A stretch of 22,150 bases of DNA, from the NCBI GenBank assembly GCA_002383105.1, contig DFXC01000091.1, positions 1 through 22,150 of the forward strand, written 5' to 3'. The position numbers were made by a program, and so were the translations under genes. Below the pieces are notes generated by a model. It saw only the letters and a program-made list of their open reading frames with translations. It was not told the origin of the DNA and did not search any database. The DNA comes from Hyphomicrobiaceae bacterium UBA4118. GTDB taxonomy: Bacteria; Pseudomonadota; Alphaproteobacteria; Rhizobiales; Methyloligellaceae. Positions 1-7,071 of the stretch are shown here, in pieces (positions within the stretch are counted from its first letter, which is position 1; each line of letters opens with the position of its first letter).

Positions 1-732
1 TTCTTCGCGGCCTTGGTTAGGCCCATGATTTGGCTCACCATTTTCGCCGCGGGCTTCCGCGCGGCGCTGGGCATCTCGATCATCCCGCCGTACCAGACCT
101 ACATTACCTACGACGTCTACATCGCGCCCGGACTGCTGGCGATGATCCAGCTGTTCAATGGCATGCAAAGCTCGCTGTCGATGGTCTACGACCGCGAGAT
201 GGGCTCGATGCGGGTGCTGCTCACCACGCCGCTGCCGCGCTGGTTCCTGCTGTTGTCGCGGCTCTTCGCCGGAGTGATCGTCTCGCTCTTCCAGGTCTAC
301 GCTTTTCTTCTCGTCGCCTATTTCTGCGGCGTGGAGCTGCCGCTGTGGGGCTACCTCGCGGCGCTGCCGGCGCTGGTCCTGGCCGGCATGATGTTCGGAG
401 CCCTCGGCATGCTGTTGTCCTCGACCATCAAGCAGCTCGAGAACTTCGCGGGCATCATGAACTTCGTGATCTTCCCGATGTTCTTCGCCTCCTCCGCGCT
501 CTATCCCTTATGGAAGATGCGCGAGGGAAGCCTGTGGCTCTATTACATCTGCCTCTACAACCCTTTCACCTGGGCGGTCGAGCTCATCCGCTTCGCCTTC
601 TATCTCGAGATCAATTGGCAGGCGCTCGGCATCGTGGTGGGGTGCACGGCCCTGTTCCTGGGGCTTTCGTTCTGGGCCTATGACCCGGCCCGCGGTATCC
701 AGCAGCGGAAGGTCGCCGTGGCAGCCGGCTAG
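1..732 (+). CDS. ABC-2 type permease, PedC/LutF-like (PQQ-alcohol dehydrogenase associated), 5' truncated
   Basis: Membrane subunit of an efflux-type (ABC-2) ABC transporter. The reading frame is open from the first base, so the N-terminus lies outside the window; the TTG at 13 is internal. Visible are about five to six hydrophobic segments, the stretch IIPPYQTYITYDVYIAPGLL, the motif NGMQSSLSMVYDREMGSMR, and the LLTTPLPRWFLLLSRL loop typical of ABC-2 permeases. From family knowledge, this wording matches the subgroup found beside PQQ-dependent alcohol dehydrogenases (PedC) and the lanthanide-utilisation permease LutF of Methylobacterium. Its ATPase and binding partners would be expected upstream, off the window. 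The pqqB gene about 6.3 kb downstream fits that context. The substrate is not determinable; transport of a lanthanide chelate or an alcohol-oxidation-related compound is inference. The gene converges on the next transporter operon with a 28-base gap and no clear terminator. Confidence 0.85.
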   Translation, partial: FFAALVRPMIWLTIFAAGFRAALGISIIPPYQTYITYDVYIAPGLLAMIQLFNGMQSSLSMVYDREMGSMRVLLTTPLPRWFLLLSRLFAGVIVSLFQVYAFLLVAYFCGVELPLWGYLAALPALVLAGMMFGALGMLLSSTIKQLENFAGIMNFVIFPMFFASSALYPLWKMREGSLWLYYICLYNPFTWAVELIRFAFYLEINWQALGIVVGCTALFLGLSFWAYDPARGIQQRKVAVAAG

Positions 733-760
733 GCAGCCGCCCAACGGGCCTAATCACACC

Positions 761-1513
761 TCAAGTGCTGGTGAAATTAGCGGGATAACGCCGCAAGAGA
801 TCGGCGTGGATCGCATCGATCGCTTTCCCGTCCCGTTCCGCCTGCGGCACGGCGATGGTCTCGACCGCGACCACGTGCGTCGGCCGCGGGGCGAGCAGCA
901 CAAGCTGGTCGGCAAGCAGGATGGCCTCGCGGGCATTGTGGGTGACGAGGATCGCCGTCGTCGGCCGTGCCGACCAGACCTCGAGCAGAAGCCGTCTCAG
1001 CCGGTCGGCCGTCCGTTCATCGACGGAGACGAAAGGCTCGTCAAGCAGCAGCAGATCGGGCTTGGTGGCGAAGGCGCGGGCGAGGGCCACCCGCCGCGCG
1101 ATGCCAAGCGATAGCTCCTGGGGATAGCGCGGCAGCATGTCGGCAATGCCGACGGCCTGCGCCAGCCACTCCAAATCCGCCGGCCCGAAATCGGGGGCCG
1201 CGACAAGCTCGATATTCTGCTGCACCGTGCGCCACGGCAACAGGCGCGGCTCTTGGAACATGACGCCGATGCGCGCGCCCGCTGGCACATCGACCTCGCC
1301 GACGAAGCGGTCGTCCAGGCCGGCGACGATGCGCAACAGCGTAGTCTTGCCGCAGCCGGACGGGCCCATGAGGACCGTCATGCTCTCCTGCGCCACCTCG
1401 AGGACGAAGTCGCGAATCGCCGGGACCAGCGTGCCGTCGGCCCCAACATGCGTCTTGTCCTCGATGCGGATTTCAAACCGGCTTGTTACGCCAGCGCGTT
1501 GAATTTCGTTCAA
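761..1513 (-). CDS. NitT/TauT-family ABC transporter ATP-binding protein
   Basis: Cytoplasmic ATPase of a NitT/TauT/SsuB-type uptake system, last gene of a three-gene set. It has 250 residues, normal for the family. Walker A is GPSGCGKTT (about residues 50-58), the Q-loop glutamine is in MFQEPRLLPW (about 87), Walker B is LLLLDEP (about 154-160), and the switch histidine is in VTHNAREA (about 192). The ABC signature reads LSLGIARR (about 134-141) instead of LSGGxxQR; this is degenerate but within the range of the family. The start is a TTG at 1513, 41 bases inside the permease gene, with no good Shine-Dalgarno, so the exact start is uncertain. Substrate class (nitrate, sulfonate, taurine or another small organic molecule) cannot be told from this subunit. 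Confidence 0.9.
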   Translation of the reverse strand: MNEIQRAGVTSRFEIRIEDKTHVGADGTLVPAIRDFVLEVAQESMTVLMGPSGCGKTTLLRIVAGLDDRFVGEVDVPAGARIGVMFQEPRLLPWRTVQQNIELVAAPDFGPADLEWLAQAVGIADMLPRYPQELSLGIARRVALARAFATKPDLLLLDEPFVSVDERTADRLRRLLLEVWSARPTTAILVTHNAREAILLADQLVLLAPRPTHVVAVETIAVPQAERDGKAIDAIHADLLRRYPANFTST

Positions 1514-2270
1514 TTGGCTGCACCAACAAATATTCGATTGCCAGCATGACGGCGACGAAGGCGAGCGTATAGCCGAGGATCGCCGTCACGTTGAAAAGCT
1601 GAAAATTGAGATAAAGCTCGAAGCCGACGCCGTTCGACCGTCCAAGCAGCTCGACCACGAGAACGATCTTCCAGATCAAGGAGATGCCGGAACGCGACGC
1701 CGCCGCGAAATAGGGCTGCAACTGCGGCAGGGTGACGTTGCGGAACTTACTGAGGGGCGACAGCCGGTAGGCGCGCGCCATCTCGTCGAGGCCGGGATCG
1801 AGCGCGCGGGCGCCTTCGCGCAAGGTGACGATGACATTGGGGATCTTGTTGAGGGCGACGGCGCCGATGGCTGTGGCCTCGCTCAGCCCGAACCAGACAT
1901 AAGCCAGGATGATGATGACGAGGGCGGGAAGGTTCAAGAGCACGATCAGCCAGGGATCGAGCGCCCGGTTGAGCGCGGGCATCTGGCCCATGGCGAGCCC
2001 GATGGCGCTGCCGATCAGCATCGCCACCACGAAGGAGGCCACCACCCGCCACAACGTGATGCCGAGCTCGGTCAGGAGGTCGCCATGCACGGACTCCTCG
2101 TAGATATAGTGAATCACCGCCACCGGTCCCGGCAACAGCCGGCTCTGCGCGATCTCAGCCGCGATGAACCAGACGAGCAGGAAGCCCACCACGGAAAGGA
2201 CCGAAACGAGGGGCCCGCGAAAGAGTCGCGCCCCGGGTATGGCGTCGGAGCGGGCGAAGGTGACGCTCAT
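1473..2270 (-). CDS. NitT/TauT-family ABC transporter permease
   Basis: Inner-membrane subunit of the importer, 265 residues, BPD_transp_1 family. About six hydrophobic helices are visible, beginning LVSVLSVVGFLLVWFIAAEI. The EAA loop that docks the ATPase is recognisable around EMARAYRLSPLSKFRNVTLP, followed by ISLIWKIVLVVELLGRSNGVG, wording characteristic of SsuC/TauC permeases. The ATG at 2270 overlaps the stop of the upstream binding-protein gene (ATGA), which indicates translational coupling, and the 3' end overlaps the ATPase gene by 41 bases. I infer the three genes are one transcription unit reading right to left. Substrate unknown. Confidence 0.92.
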   Translation of the reverse strand: MSVTFARSDAIPGARLFRGPLVSVLSVVGFLLVWFIAAEIAQSRLLPGPVAVIHYIYEESVHGDLLTELGITLWRVVASFVVAMLIGSAIGLAMGQMPALNRALDPWLIVLLNLPALVIIILAYVWFGLSEATAIGAVALNKIPNVIVTLREGARALDPGLDEMARAYRLSPLSKFRNVTLPQLQPYFAAASRSGISLIWKIVLVVELLGRSNGVGFELYLNFQLFNVTAILGYTLAFVAVMLAIEYLLVQPIERNSTRWRNKPV

Positions 2271-3259
2271 GGCTTGCCGCCGTGCCAGAACGTGCCGGGA
2301 GCGAGCTCGGTGCCGGGCCCGACGAGCTTCTCGCCGCCAAGCTCGCGCAGGAACTGATAGAGGACCTTGGCGTCGGCCTCGTTCTCGGCCGAGGAACGCT
2401 CGGGGATGCCTTCCCGGTAGCGGCGCCGCAAGGCCTCAAAGGTGGCGTCGGTGAAGGTGGGATCGTTCTCCGACATCAGCGGCTTCAGCCTGCTCCACTC
2501 CTCGTTGGAGGTCGCGAGCAGCTCGTCGGCTTTCGCCGCGGCACGCAGGAACCCTTGCACGCCCTCGAGATGGTCTTTGGCCCAGCTGTCGCTGAACACA
2601 TAGCCGACCATGGCGACCTCGCCCTTGGCGCCAAGCTCGCTCACCACGTCTTCGACCCCGATCAGCTGGGTGAAGCCCTCCGCCTCAAGCCGCGCCGCAT
2701 AGGGCCAGAAGTCGAGCACGGCATCGAGCTCGCCCTGCTTTGCCCTTTCGTTGAGGAGCGGAGGGGCGCCGAATTCCTGCGTGGTCTCCGTCCTCAGGTC
2801 GAGATTGGCGGTGCGCAGCGCATAGGCCACGAGCAAGAGCCAGCTCTTGTCGAGGGGGCCACCGGCCACGCCGAGCCGCTTGCCCTTGAGGTCGCCCAGC
2901 GTCTTGATCGGAGACTTGGGGGGCACCATGATGGCGCCAAGCGCCGTGGTGAAGGGCGCGAAGGTGAAGTCGGCGCCGCCGCTCCGCTCCCGCGAGACCC
3001 ACAGCCAGTCGGTGGCGATGATGTCGACCGAGCTTCCTTGCAGGCCCACTGCGGTCGCCTGAGTGCTTGCCAGCGGCACGACGTCGAGCTCGATGCCTTC
3101 AGCCTTGTCGAGGCCATTGGCATGGATGGTGTCGAGCACCCAGCTGACGGTGCCGAATTTGAGTACGCCGACCTTGACCTTGTTCGAAGCCTCGGCGGGC
3201 ACGGCAAGGGCAAGGCTCGCGATAGCGCAGAGCAAGAAAGCTAACAGACCTGACCGCAA
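2267..3259 (-). CDS. NitT/TauT-family ABC transporter substrate-binding protein, exported
   Basis: Periplasmic binding protein delivering substrate to the permease and ATPase encoded just downstream. The N-terminus is a clear signal peptide (LLAFLLCAIASLALA, likely cleavage after VPAEA), followed by a type II periplasmic-binding fold: VKVGVLKFGTVSWVLDTI, LQGSSVDIIATDWLW, then TLGDLKGKRLGVAGGPLDKS, the strand and loop found in TauA/SsuA-like proteins. I chose the TTG at 3259 because TGGAGGAG lies 6 bases upstream; a GTG at 3274 would lie inside that ribosome-binding site and add five residues (VEERP). The product is 330 residues. The ligand is not identifiable. Related proteins bind nitrate, taurine, sulfonates or thiamine-precursor pyrimidines. 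Proximity to PQQ genes suggests, as inference only, a small organic ligand linked to alcohol metabolism. Confidence 0.88.
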   Translation of the reverse strand: MRSGLLAFLLCAIASLALAVPAEASNKVKVGVLKFGTVSWVLDTIHANGLDKAEGIELDVVPLASTQATAVGLQGSSVDIIATDWLWVSRERSGGADFTFAPFTTALGAIMVPPKSPIKTLGDLKGKRLGVAGGPLDKSWLLLVAYALRTANLDLRTETTQEFGAPPLLNERAKQGELDAVLDFWPYAARLEAEGFTQLIGVEDVVSELGAKGEVAMVGYVFSDSWAKDHLEGVQGFLRAAAKADELLATSNEEWSRLKPLMSENDPTFTDATFEALRRRYREGIPERSSAENEADAKVLYQFLRELGGEKLVGPGTELAPGTFWHGGKP

Positions 3260-3265
3260 CGGGCG

Positions 3266-3273
3266 CTCCTCCA
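3266..3273 (-). promoter_or_regulatory. Ribosome-binding site deciding the binding-protein start
   Basis: On the minus strand TGGAGGAG is followed by six bases and then TTG at 3259. This near-perfect Shine-Dalgarno favours the TTG over the GTG at 3274, whose own bases form the first part of the site. Confidence 0.6.
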
Positions 3274-3274
3274 C

Positions 3275-3520
3275 GTTGTTATGGCTCTAATCCAATGGCG
3301 TTGGGGCTAACCAGGCGAGATGCGCACGCAGCTCTGCTGCCGCGGGCGCGGCAAACGCGGCCGTGGCCCTCTGGCGAGGCCCGGAAAAGCTTTGGCGCGT
3401 AGATCGCGAGAGTGGCGGCGCATAATCTACCGGTCCCGGCGCAGTTAGCAAGGTTCCATTGCCGGATTTGCCATCCGTGTGGCATCACATTGGGCAAATC
3501 TTCCCGGCTCCCTTGCAACA
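3275..3520. other. Intergenic region between two minus-strand operons, small GC hairpin
   Basis: These 246 bases separate the response-regulator stop from the transporter operon start, so they should hold the transporter promoter and any terminator of the two-component operon. I see an inverted repeat TGCCGC-GGGC-GCGGCA at 3338-3353 with no T-run after it, so a rho-independent terminator is not supported. No convincing -35/-10 pair and no open frame with coding character were found. Confidence 0.35.
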
Positions 3521-4201
3521 TCAACTCGGAGCCTTCAGCCGGTAACCGTGACCCCGCACGGTTTCGAGCAAGGGATCGCGCCCGGGTGTGTCGATCTTGC
3601 GCCGGAGCCGCGCGATATAGACGTCGACGACATTGGTCAGCGGGTCCTCGCTATAGCCCCATACCTGATTGAGGATGCGGGTGCGCGAGAACACGCGGCC
3701 CGGCGCGCTCATCAGCAGCTCGAGGATGGCGAGCTCCTTGGCCGTGAGCTTGATGGTGTCGACGCCGCGTCTCACTTCGAGAAGTTCCCGGTCGAGGACG
3801 AGATCGGCCACCTGCAAGATGTTCGAGCTCGGCGTGAAGTTGTGCGAGCGGCGGACCAGCGCCTCCATGCGGGCAAGGAGCTCGTCGAAATCGAAGGGTT
3901 TGGTGAGATAGTCGTCGGCGCCCGTCTTCAGCCCCTTGATCTTGTCCTCCAGCGCGTCCATGGCGGTCAGCATCAGGATGGGCGTGTGGTCGCCCTCCAG
4001 ACGCAGGCGCTGGCAGACGTCATAGCCGTGCATGTCGGGCAGCATCAGATCGAGCACGATGACGTCGAACTCGCCGGTCTTGGCGAGGTCGACCCCCTCG
4101 CTGCCCGACGAGGCGACGGTGACCCCATGATTTTCGGCGCGCAAGCCGCGGTCGATAAAATCGGCGACGCGTGGCTCGTCTTCGACCAGGAGCACGTTCA
4201 C
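3521..4201 (-). CDS. OmpR/PhoB-family response regulator
   Basis: DNA-binding response regulator of 226 residues, full length. The receiver domain (about 1-115) begins MNVLLVEDEPRVADFI with the acidic pair, the phosphoacceptor Asp51 in VIVLDLMLPD, the conserved Thr79 in LMLTAMD and Lys101 in YLTKPFDFDEL. The C-terminal winged helix (about 130-226) shows LTAKELAILELLMSAPGRVF and the ending LLETVRGHGYRLK, hallmarks of OmpR/PhoB effectors. It starts with GTG at 4201, overlapping the stop of the kinase gene as GTGA, so kinase and regulator are one translationally coupled operon with the kinase first. Targets are unknown. The divergent exported-protein gene on the other side of the kinase and the neighbouring PQQ and transport genes are natural candidates (inference). 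Confidence 0.95.
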   Translation of the reverse strand: MNVLLVEDEPRVADFIDRGLRAENHGVTVASSGSEGVDLAKTGEFDVIVLDLMLPDMHGYDVCQRLRLEGDHTPILMLTAMDALEDKIKGLKTGADDYLTKPFDFDELLARMEALVRRSHNFTPSSNILQVADLVLDRELLEVRRGVDTIKLTAKELAILELLMSAPGRVFSRTRILNQVWGYSEDPLTNVVDVYIARLRRKIDTPGRDPLLETVRGHGYRLKAPS

Positions 4202-5793
4202 GCGGTTGCCTCGAGGGTTTCGGCCGGCAGAGCGACCGTGACCGTGGTTCCTTCGCCCAGGCGACTGGCCATTTCAATCCTTCCTTTATGCGCCTCGACG
4301 ATGGCCTTGGCGACCGGCAGCCCCAAGCCGAGGCCCTCCTCGTTCATCGCCGCAGCATTGCCGCCCCGGCGAAACCGCTCGAAGATCCGCTCAAGCTCCT
4401 CCGGCGGAATGCCGATACCACGGTCGGAGACGCGCACGGTAACCTCGCCATCGCCGCTGCCGATCTCGACCTTCACCGCGCCCTCGGATTTGGAGTAACG
4501 CACCGCATTGTCAAGCAGCACGAGGAAAAGCTGTCTCAGCCTTGCGGGATCGCCACGCACCATGTCGTGCGCGGTGCCGTTGGCGAAAGCGATATCGACG
4601 GCCCTGCCATGAGCGATCACCTTGGCGTCGCCGCAGACCTTCTCGAGGAGGTCGCCGAGGTCGATCGCCTGCAGGTTGAGGCGCGCGGCGCCAGCCCCCT
4701 GGCGGGCAATGAACAAAAGGTCGTTGACGAGCAGGGAGAGGTGCTTCGCCTGCTCGACGATGCGCAGGATCGAGCGCTTATATTCGGCCACCCGCTTGTT
4801 CTGGCCGCGCAGCGAGATCTCGCCCTCGCCGCGGATGATGGTGAGTGGCGTGCGGAGCTCGTGGCTGATATCGGCAAAGAAGCCGCGGCGGGTCTCGTCG
4901 ATCTTGCGCAAGGATTCGTTGGCCTGGCGGAGCTCCTCGGTGCGCTCGGCCACGTCAGATTCGAGATTGGCGTGAGCGTCTTGCAAGGCTTTCTGGTGGG
5001 CTTGCAGATCGCCCGCCATGCGGTTGAAGCTCCGGCCGAGATCGGCGAACTCGTCGCGGCCGGAGATGGCGATACGATAGGACAGATCGCCTTCGGCAAG
5101 CTTGGCTGTTCCGCGCAAGAGCTCGGCGAGCGGCGCGCGCAATCCCCGCAATAGAAGCATCACGAGCGCCAGGGTGGTGAAAATGGCGAGCGCGGCATGA
5201 ATCTGGCTCACGCGCTCGAGTCGACTCAGGAGCTGTGCGGCGTCGGCGTCGATCCTCACGACTTCGGCGCTTTTGTCGGCCACCGCCACCTCGATCAGCT
5301 CATTGAGCTTCTGGTCGATGCCCCCTTTCAGCAGGTCGATCAGCCTTTGCCAGGCGATGTCGGGCCGGCCGCGGCTGCGCAGCTGCTCGACCTCGCCGAG
5401 CTGGTCCAAAGTGTGCTGGAACTCACCCTTGATCTGAGCCAGGCGCTCAAGCTCGGCGGATTCGGCCTTGCTCTCCTCGGGTCCGACGAGGGCAAGCTCT
5501 TTCTCGGAGAGATCCTGCAAGGTGGCGAGATCGGAATCGATGACCTTGTGGAGATAGGCGGCGCCCAAGGGGTGGTCGGTGATCCCGGTCAGAAGCGTAT
5601 CGGTCCAGGCTTTGAACAGCTGTTGGCTATGGCGGGAAAGCTGCAGCTGGCGCTCGAGCTGGTCATGGGCGATGCGCGAGCGTGTGAGATAGGTATGGGA
5701 CTGGGCGACGCCCCAATAGGCAAGCGTCGCTGCCGATAGCGACATGGCGAGAAGCAATCCTGCGGTGACAAGGAGCTTGGTCTGATAACGCAT
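4198..5793 (-). CDS. Membrane sensor histidine kinase (HAMP-HisKA-HATPase)
   Basis: Sensor kinase of about 531 residues, partner of the response regulator it overlaps. Numbered from ATG 5793: an N-terminal membrane helix (about 8-30); an extracytoplasmic helical segment of about 170 residues rich in Glu, Gln and Leu (likely a four-helix-bundle sensor); a second helix AALAIFTTLALVMLLL (about 200-216); a HAMP domain (about 217-270); a coiled coil (HQKALQDAHANLESDV); the H-box FFADISHELRTPLT with His311; the N-box LLDNAVRYS; the G1 box VSDRGIGIPPEE; and the G2 box GLGLGLPVAKAI. A TTG four codons upstream (5805) is an alternative start; neither start has a strong ribosome site. The signal sensed is unknown. 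The layout resembles kinases responding to envelope or periplasmic cues. Confidence 0.94.
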   Translation of the reverse strand: MRYQTKLLVTAGLLLAMSLSAATLAYWGVAQSHTYLTRSRIAHDQLERQLQLSRHSQQLFKAWTDTLLTGITDHPLGAAYLHKVIDSDLATLQDLSEKELALVGPEESKAESAELERLAQIKGEFQHTLDQLGEVEQLRSRGRPDIAWQRLIDLLKGGIDQKLNELIEVAVADKSAEVVRIDADAAQLLSRLERVSQIHAALAIFTTLALVMLLLRGLRAPLAELLRGTAKLAEGDLSYRIAISGRDEFADLGRSFNRMAGDLQAHQKALQDAHANLESDVAERTEELRQANESLRKIDETRRGFFADISHELRTPLTIIRGEGEISLRGQNKRVAEYKRSILRIVEQAKHLSLLVNDLLFIARQGAGAARLNLQAIDLGDLLEKVCGDAKVIAHGRAVDIAFANGTAHDMVRGDPARLRQLFLVLLDNAVRYSKSEGAVKVEIGSGDGEVTVRVSDRGIGIPPEELERIFERFRRGGNAAAMNEEGLGLGLPVAKAIVEAHKGRIEMASRLGEGTTVTVALPAETLEATA

Positions 5794-5805
5794 TGATTGG
5801 CTCAA

Positions 5806-6092
5806 AGCCTCGCTGGCCGGGAAGGGCAGCAGAGCAGCATCATCCCTTTGGCGCGGCCGGTGGAGGCCTGCAACGCCGCTGGATAATAGCTCGTTTCTCT
5901 ATACTGCATTTTCCCTGATACTTGACGGTGTCTTACCGTACCCATCATGAATTTTTCAGCTTCACGTCACGCCCTATTCATGTCGGCGTCATGAGACTCA
6001 TCCGCGCCCAATCATAGTGCGGACACAAGCGCCGAAATCGTCTAAATTGGCGCGAAAATCACCATAGCAAGGCTTAACTTGGGGGGCGGCTC
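5806..6092. promoter_or_regulatory. Divergent promoter region with several inverted repeats
   Basis: This 287-base gap separates the divergently read kinase and exported-protein genes and is locally more AT-rich. Visible elements are an inverted repeat ACGGT-N5-ACCGT at 5925-5939 next to TTGACG (5922-5927); a spaced inverted repeat CATGAAT (5946-5952) with ATTCATG (5976-5982); and GCGCC-N15-GGCGC at 6029-6053, about 40 bases before the exported-protein start. Any of these could be an operator for the adjacent OmpR-type regulator, but OmpR-family sites are usually direct repeats. Promoter hexamers cannot be assigned confidently. Confidence 0.35.
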
Positions 6093-6944
6093 TTGCGACA
6101 CAATCCAAAAGTACTGCGCATAGCGCAGCGCCCGGCGTTGGCCGCTGCGGTCGCCGCACTGGGCGCGGCGGGGCTTGCCATCAGTACCGCGAGACCGGCT
6201 CACGCCGAGTTCCAGATACAGGAAGCCGACATTGAGAAGGGCGCGGTCCAGCTTTCATATCGCGGCGCGGTTCATTGGGGGCTACCGGCGGTGGAGGAAC
6301 CACCACTCGTTCAGAGCCACGAGTTTGAGGCTCAGTATGGTTTGACGAATTGGTGGCTATTCTCTTTCACGCTCGGCACCAATCAGCCTAATGGCGAGGA
6401 TTTCAGCGTAAGCTCGGTCGAATTCGAGGCTCAGTACCAGTTGATCAAGCGCCAAGGCGACGGTATCGCCCTTGCCATCCAGGGCGGATACGAGAAGGCC
6501 ATCAACCATGGCGACGAGCAGAACGCCGATGAGATCGGCTTCGGCCCGATCGTCGAACTGGCCAAGGGACCGCTCCTGCTAACGCTCAATCCGCTTTTCA
6601 CCGATCAAGTCGGCGATAACGCACAGACCGAAAGCCTCGGCTTCGGATATGGCTGGCGTGCCGAATATGACTTCGCCAAGCACTGGGGAGTGGGGGTCGA
6701 GATGTTCGGCGAGATCGAGGATCTCGCCAATGCCGGCTCCTTCAACGATCAAAACCACAGCATCGGCCCAACCTTGTTCTGGAATCCCGGCGAGAGCGAC
6801 GCCGGCGAGGGCGACGAGAAAGAAGGCAAGAAAGGCGACGACGAAGACACGGTCGCCGGCCCCCCTGCGATGGAGTTCTCCCTGAACGTCGGCCTCCAGT
6901 TCGGGCTGACCGATGCAACATCGGACACGGAAATTCCAGGGTGA
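6093..6944 (+). CDS. Exported beta-barrel-like protein, C-terminus probably frameshifted
   Basis: I do not recognise a named gene. The TTG at 6093, preceded by GGGGGGCGG, gives a long signal peptide (ALAAAVAALGAAGLAIS, cleavage near ARPAHA-EF). The mature part has alternating aromatic and hydrophobic strands with turns (SHEFEAQYGLTNWWLFSFTL, SVEFEAQYQLIKRQGDGIAL, GFGYGWRAEYDFAKHWGVGV), the look of an outer-membrane barrel like those annotated as phenol-degradation MetA-type or transporter proteins. A very acidic and lysine-rich loop (about 229-250, DAGEGDEKEGKKGDDED) precedes the last strands. The frame ends ...SDTEIPG with no terminal aromatic. One frame over, the bases read KFQGELNF then TAG at 6955-6957, a classical barrel ending in Phe. 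This implies a one-base insertion (or two-base loss) near 6925-6931, or a sequencing error. Possibly controlled by the divergent two-component system. Confidence 0.7.
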   Translation: MRHNPKVLRIAQRPALAAAVAALGAAGLAISTARPAHAEFQIQEADIEKGAVQLSYRGAVHWGLPAVEEPPLVQSHEFEAQYGLTNWWLFSFTLGTNQPNGEDFSVSSVEFEAQYQLIKRQGDGIALAIQGGYEKAINHGDEQNADEIGFGPIVELAKGPLLLTLNPLFTDQVGDNAQTESLGFGYGWRAEYDFAKHWGVGVEMFGEIEDLANAGSFNDQNHSIGPTLFWNPGESDAGEGDEKEGKKGDDEDTVAGPPAMEFSLNVGLQFGLTDATSDTEIPG

Positions 6945-7014
6945 ACTCAACTTCTAGGAGGCAAAAGGCCCGCTTCACGAGAGGTCTTCGCAAGTCACCC
7001 TTCGCGATGCTGGC

Positions 7015-7031
7015 GGTCAAATTTTTTGACC
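7015..7031. promoter_or_regulatory. Perfect 7-bp inverted repeat in the pqqB leader
   Basis: GGTCAAA-TTT-TTTGACC lies 40 bases before the pqqB start and runs straight into TTGACG (7032-7037). It could be an operator overlapping a -35 element, or a weak hairpin ending the upstream transcript. No good -10 hexamer is visible at the expected distance. Confidence 0.4.
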
Positions 7032-7071
7032 TTGACGAAAGCCGGTCTCCGCCGCCATCTGATCTCGCGCC

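Noticed and set aside
3338..3353. Rho-independent terminator after the two-component operon
   Set aside because: The 6-bp stem is present but no T-run follows on either strand.
6945..7071. A pqqA peptide gene upstream of pqqB
   Set aside because: No short frame with the Glu-x3-Tyr motif is present in these bases.
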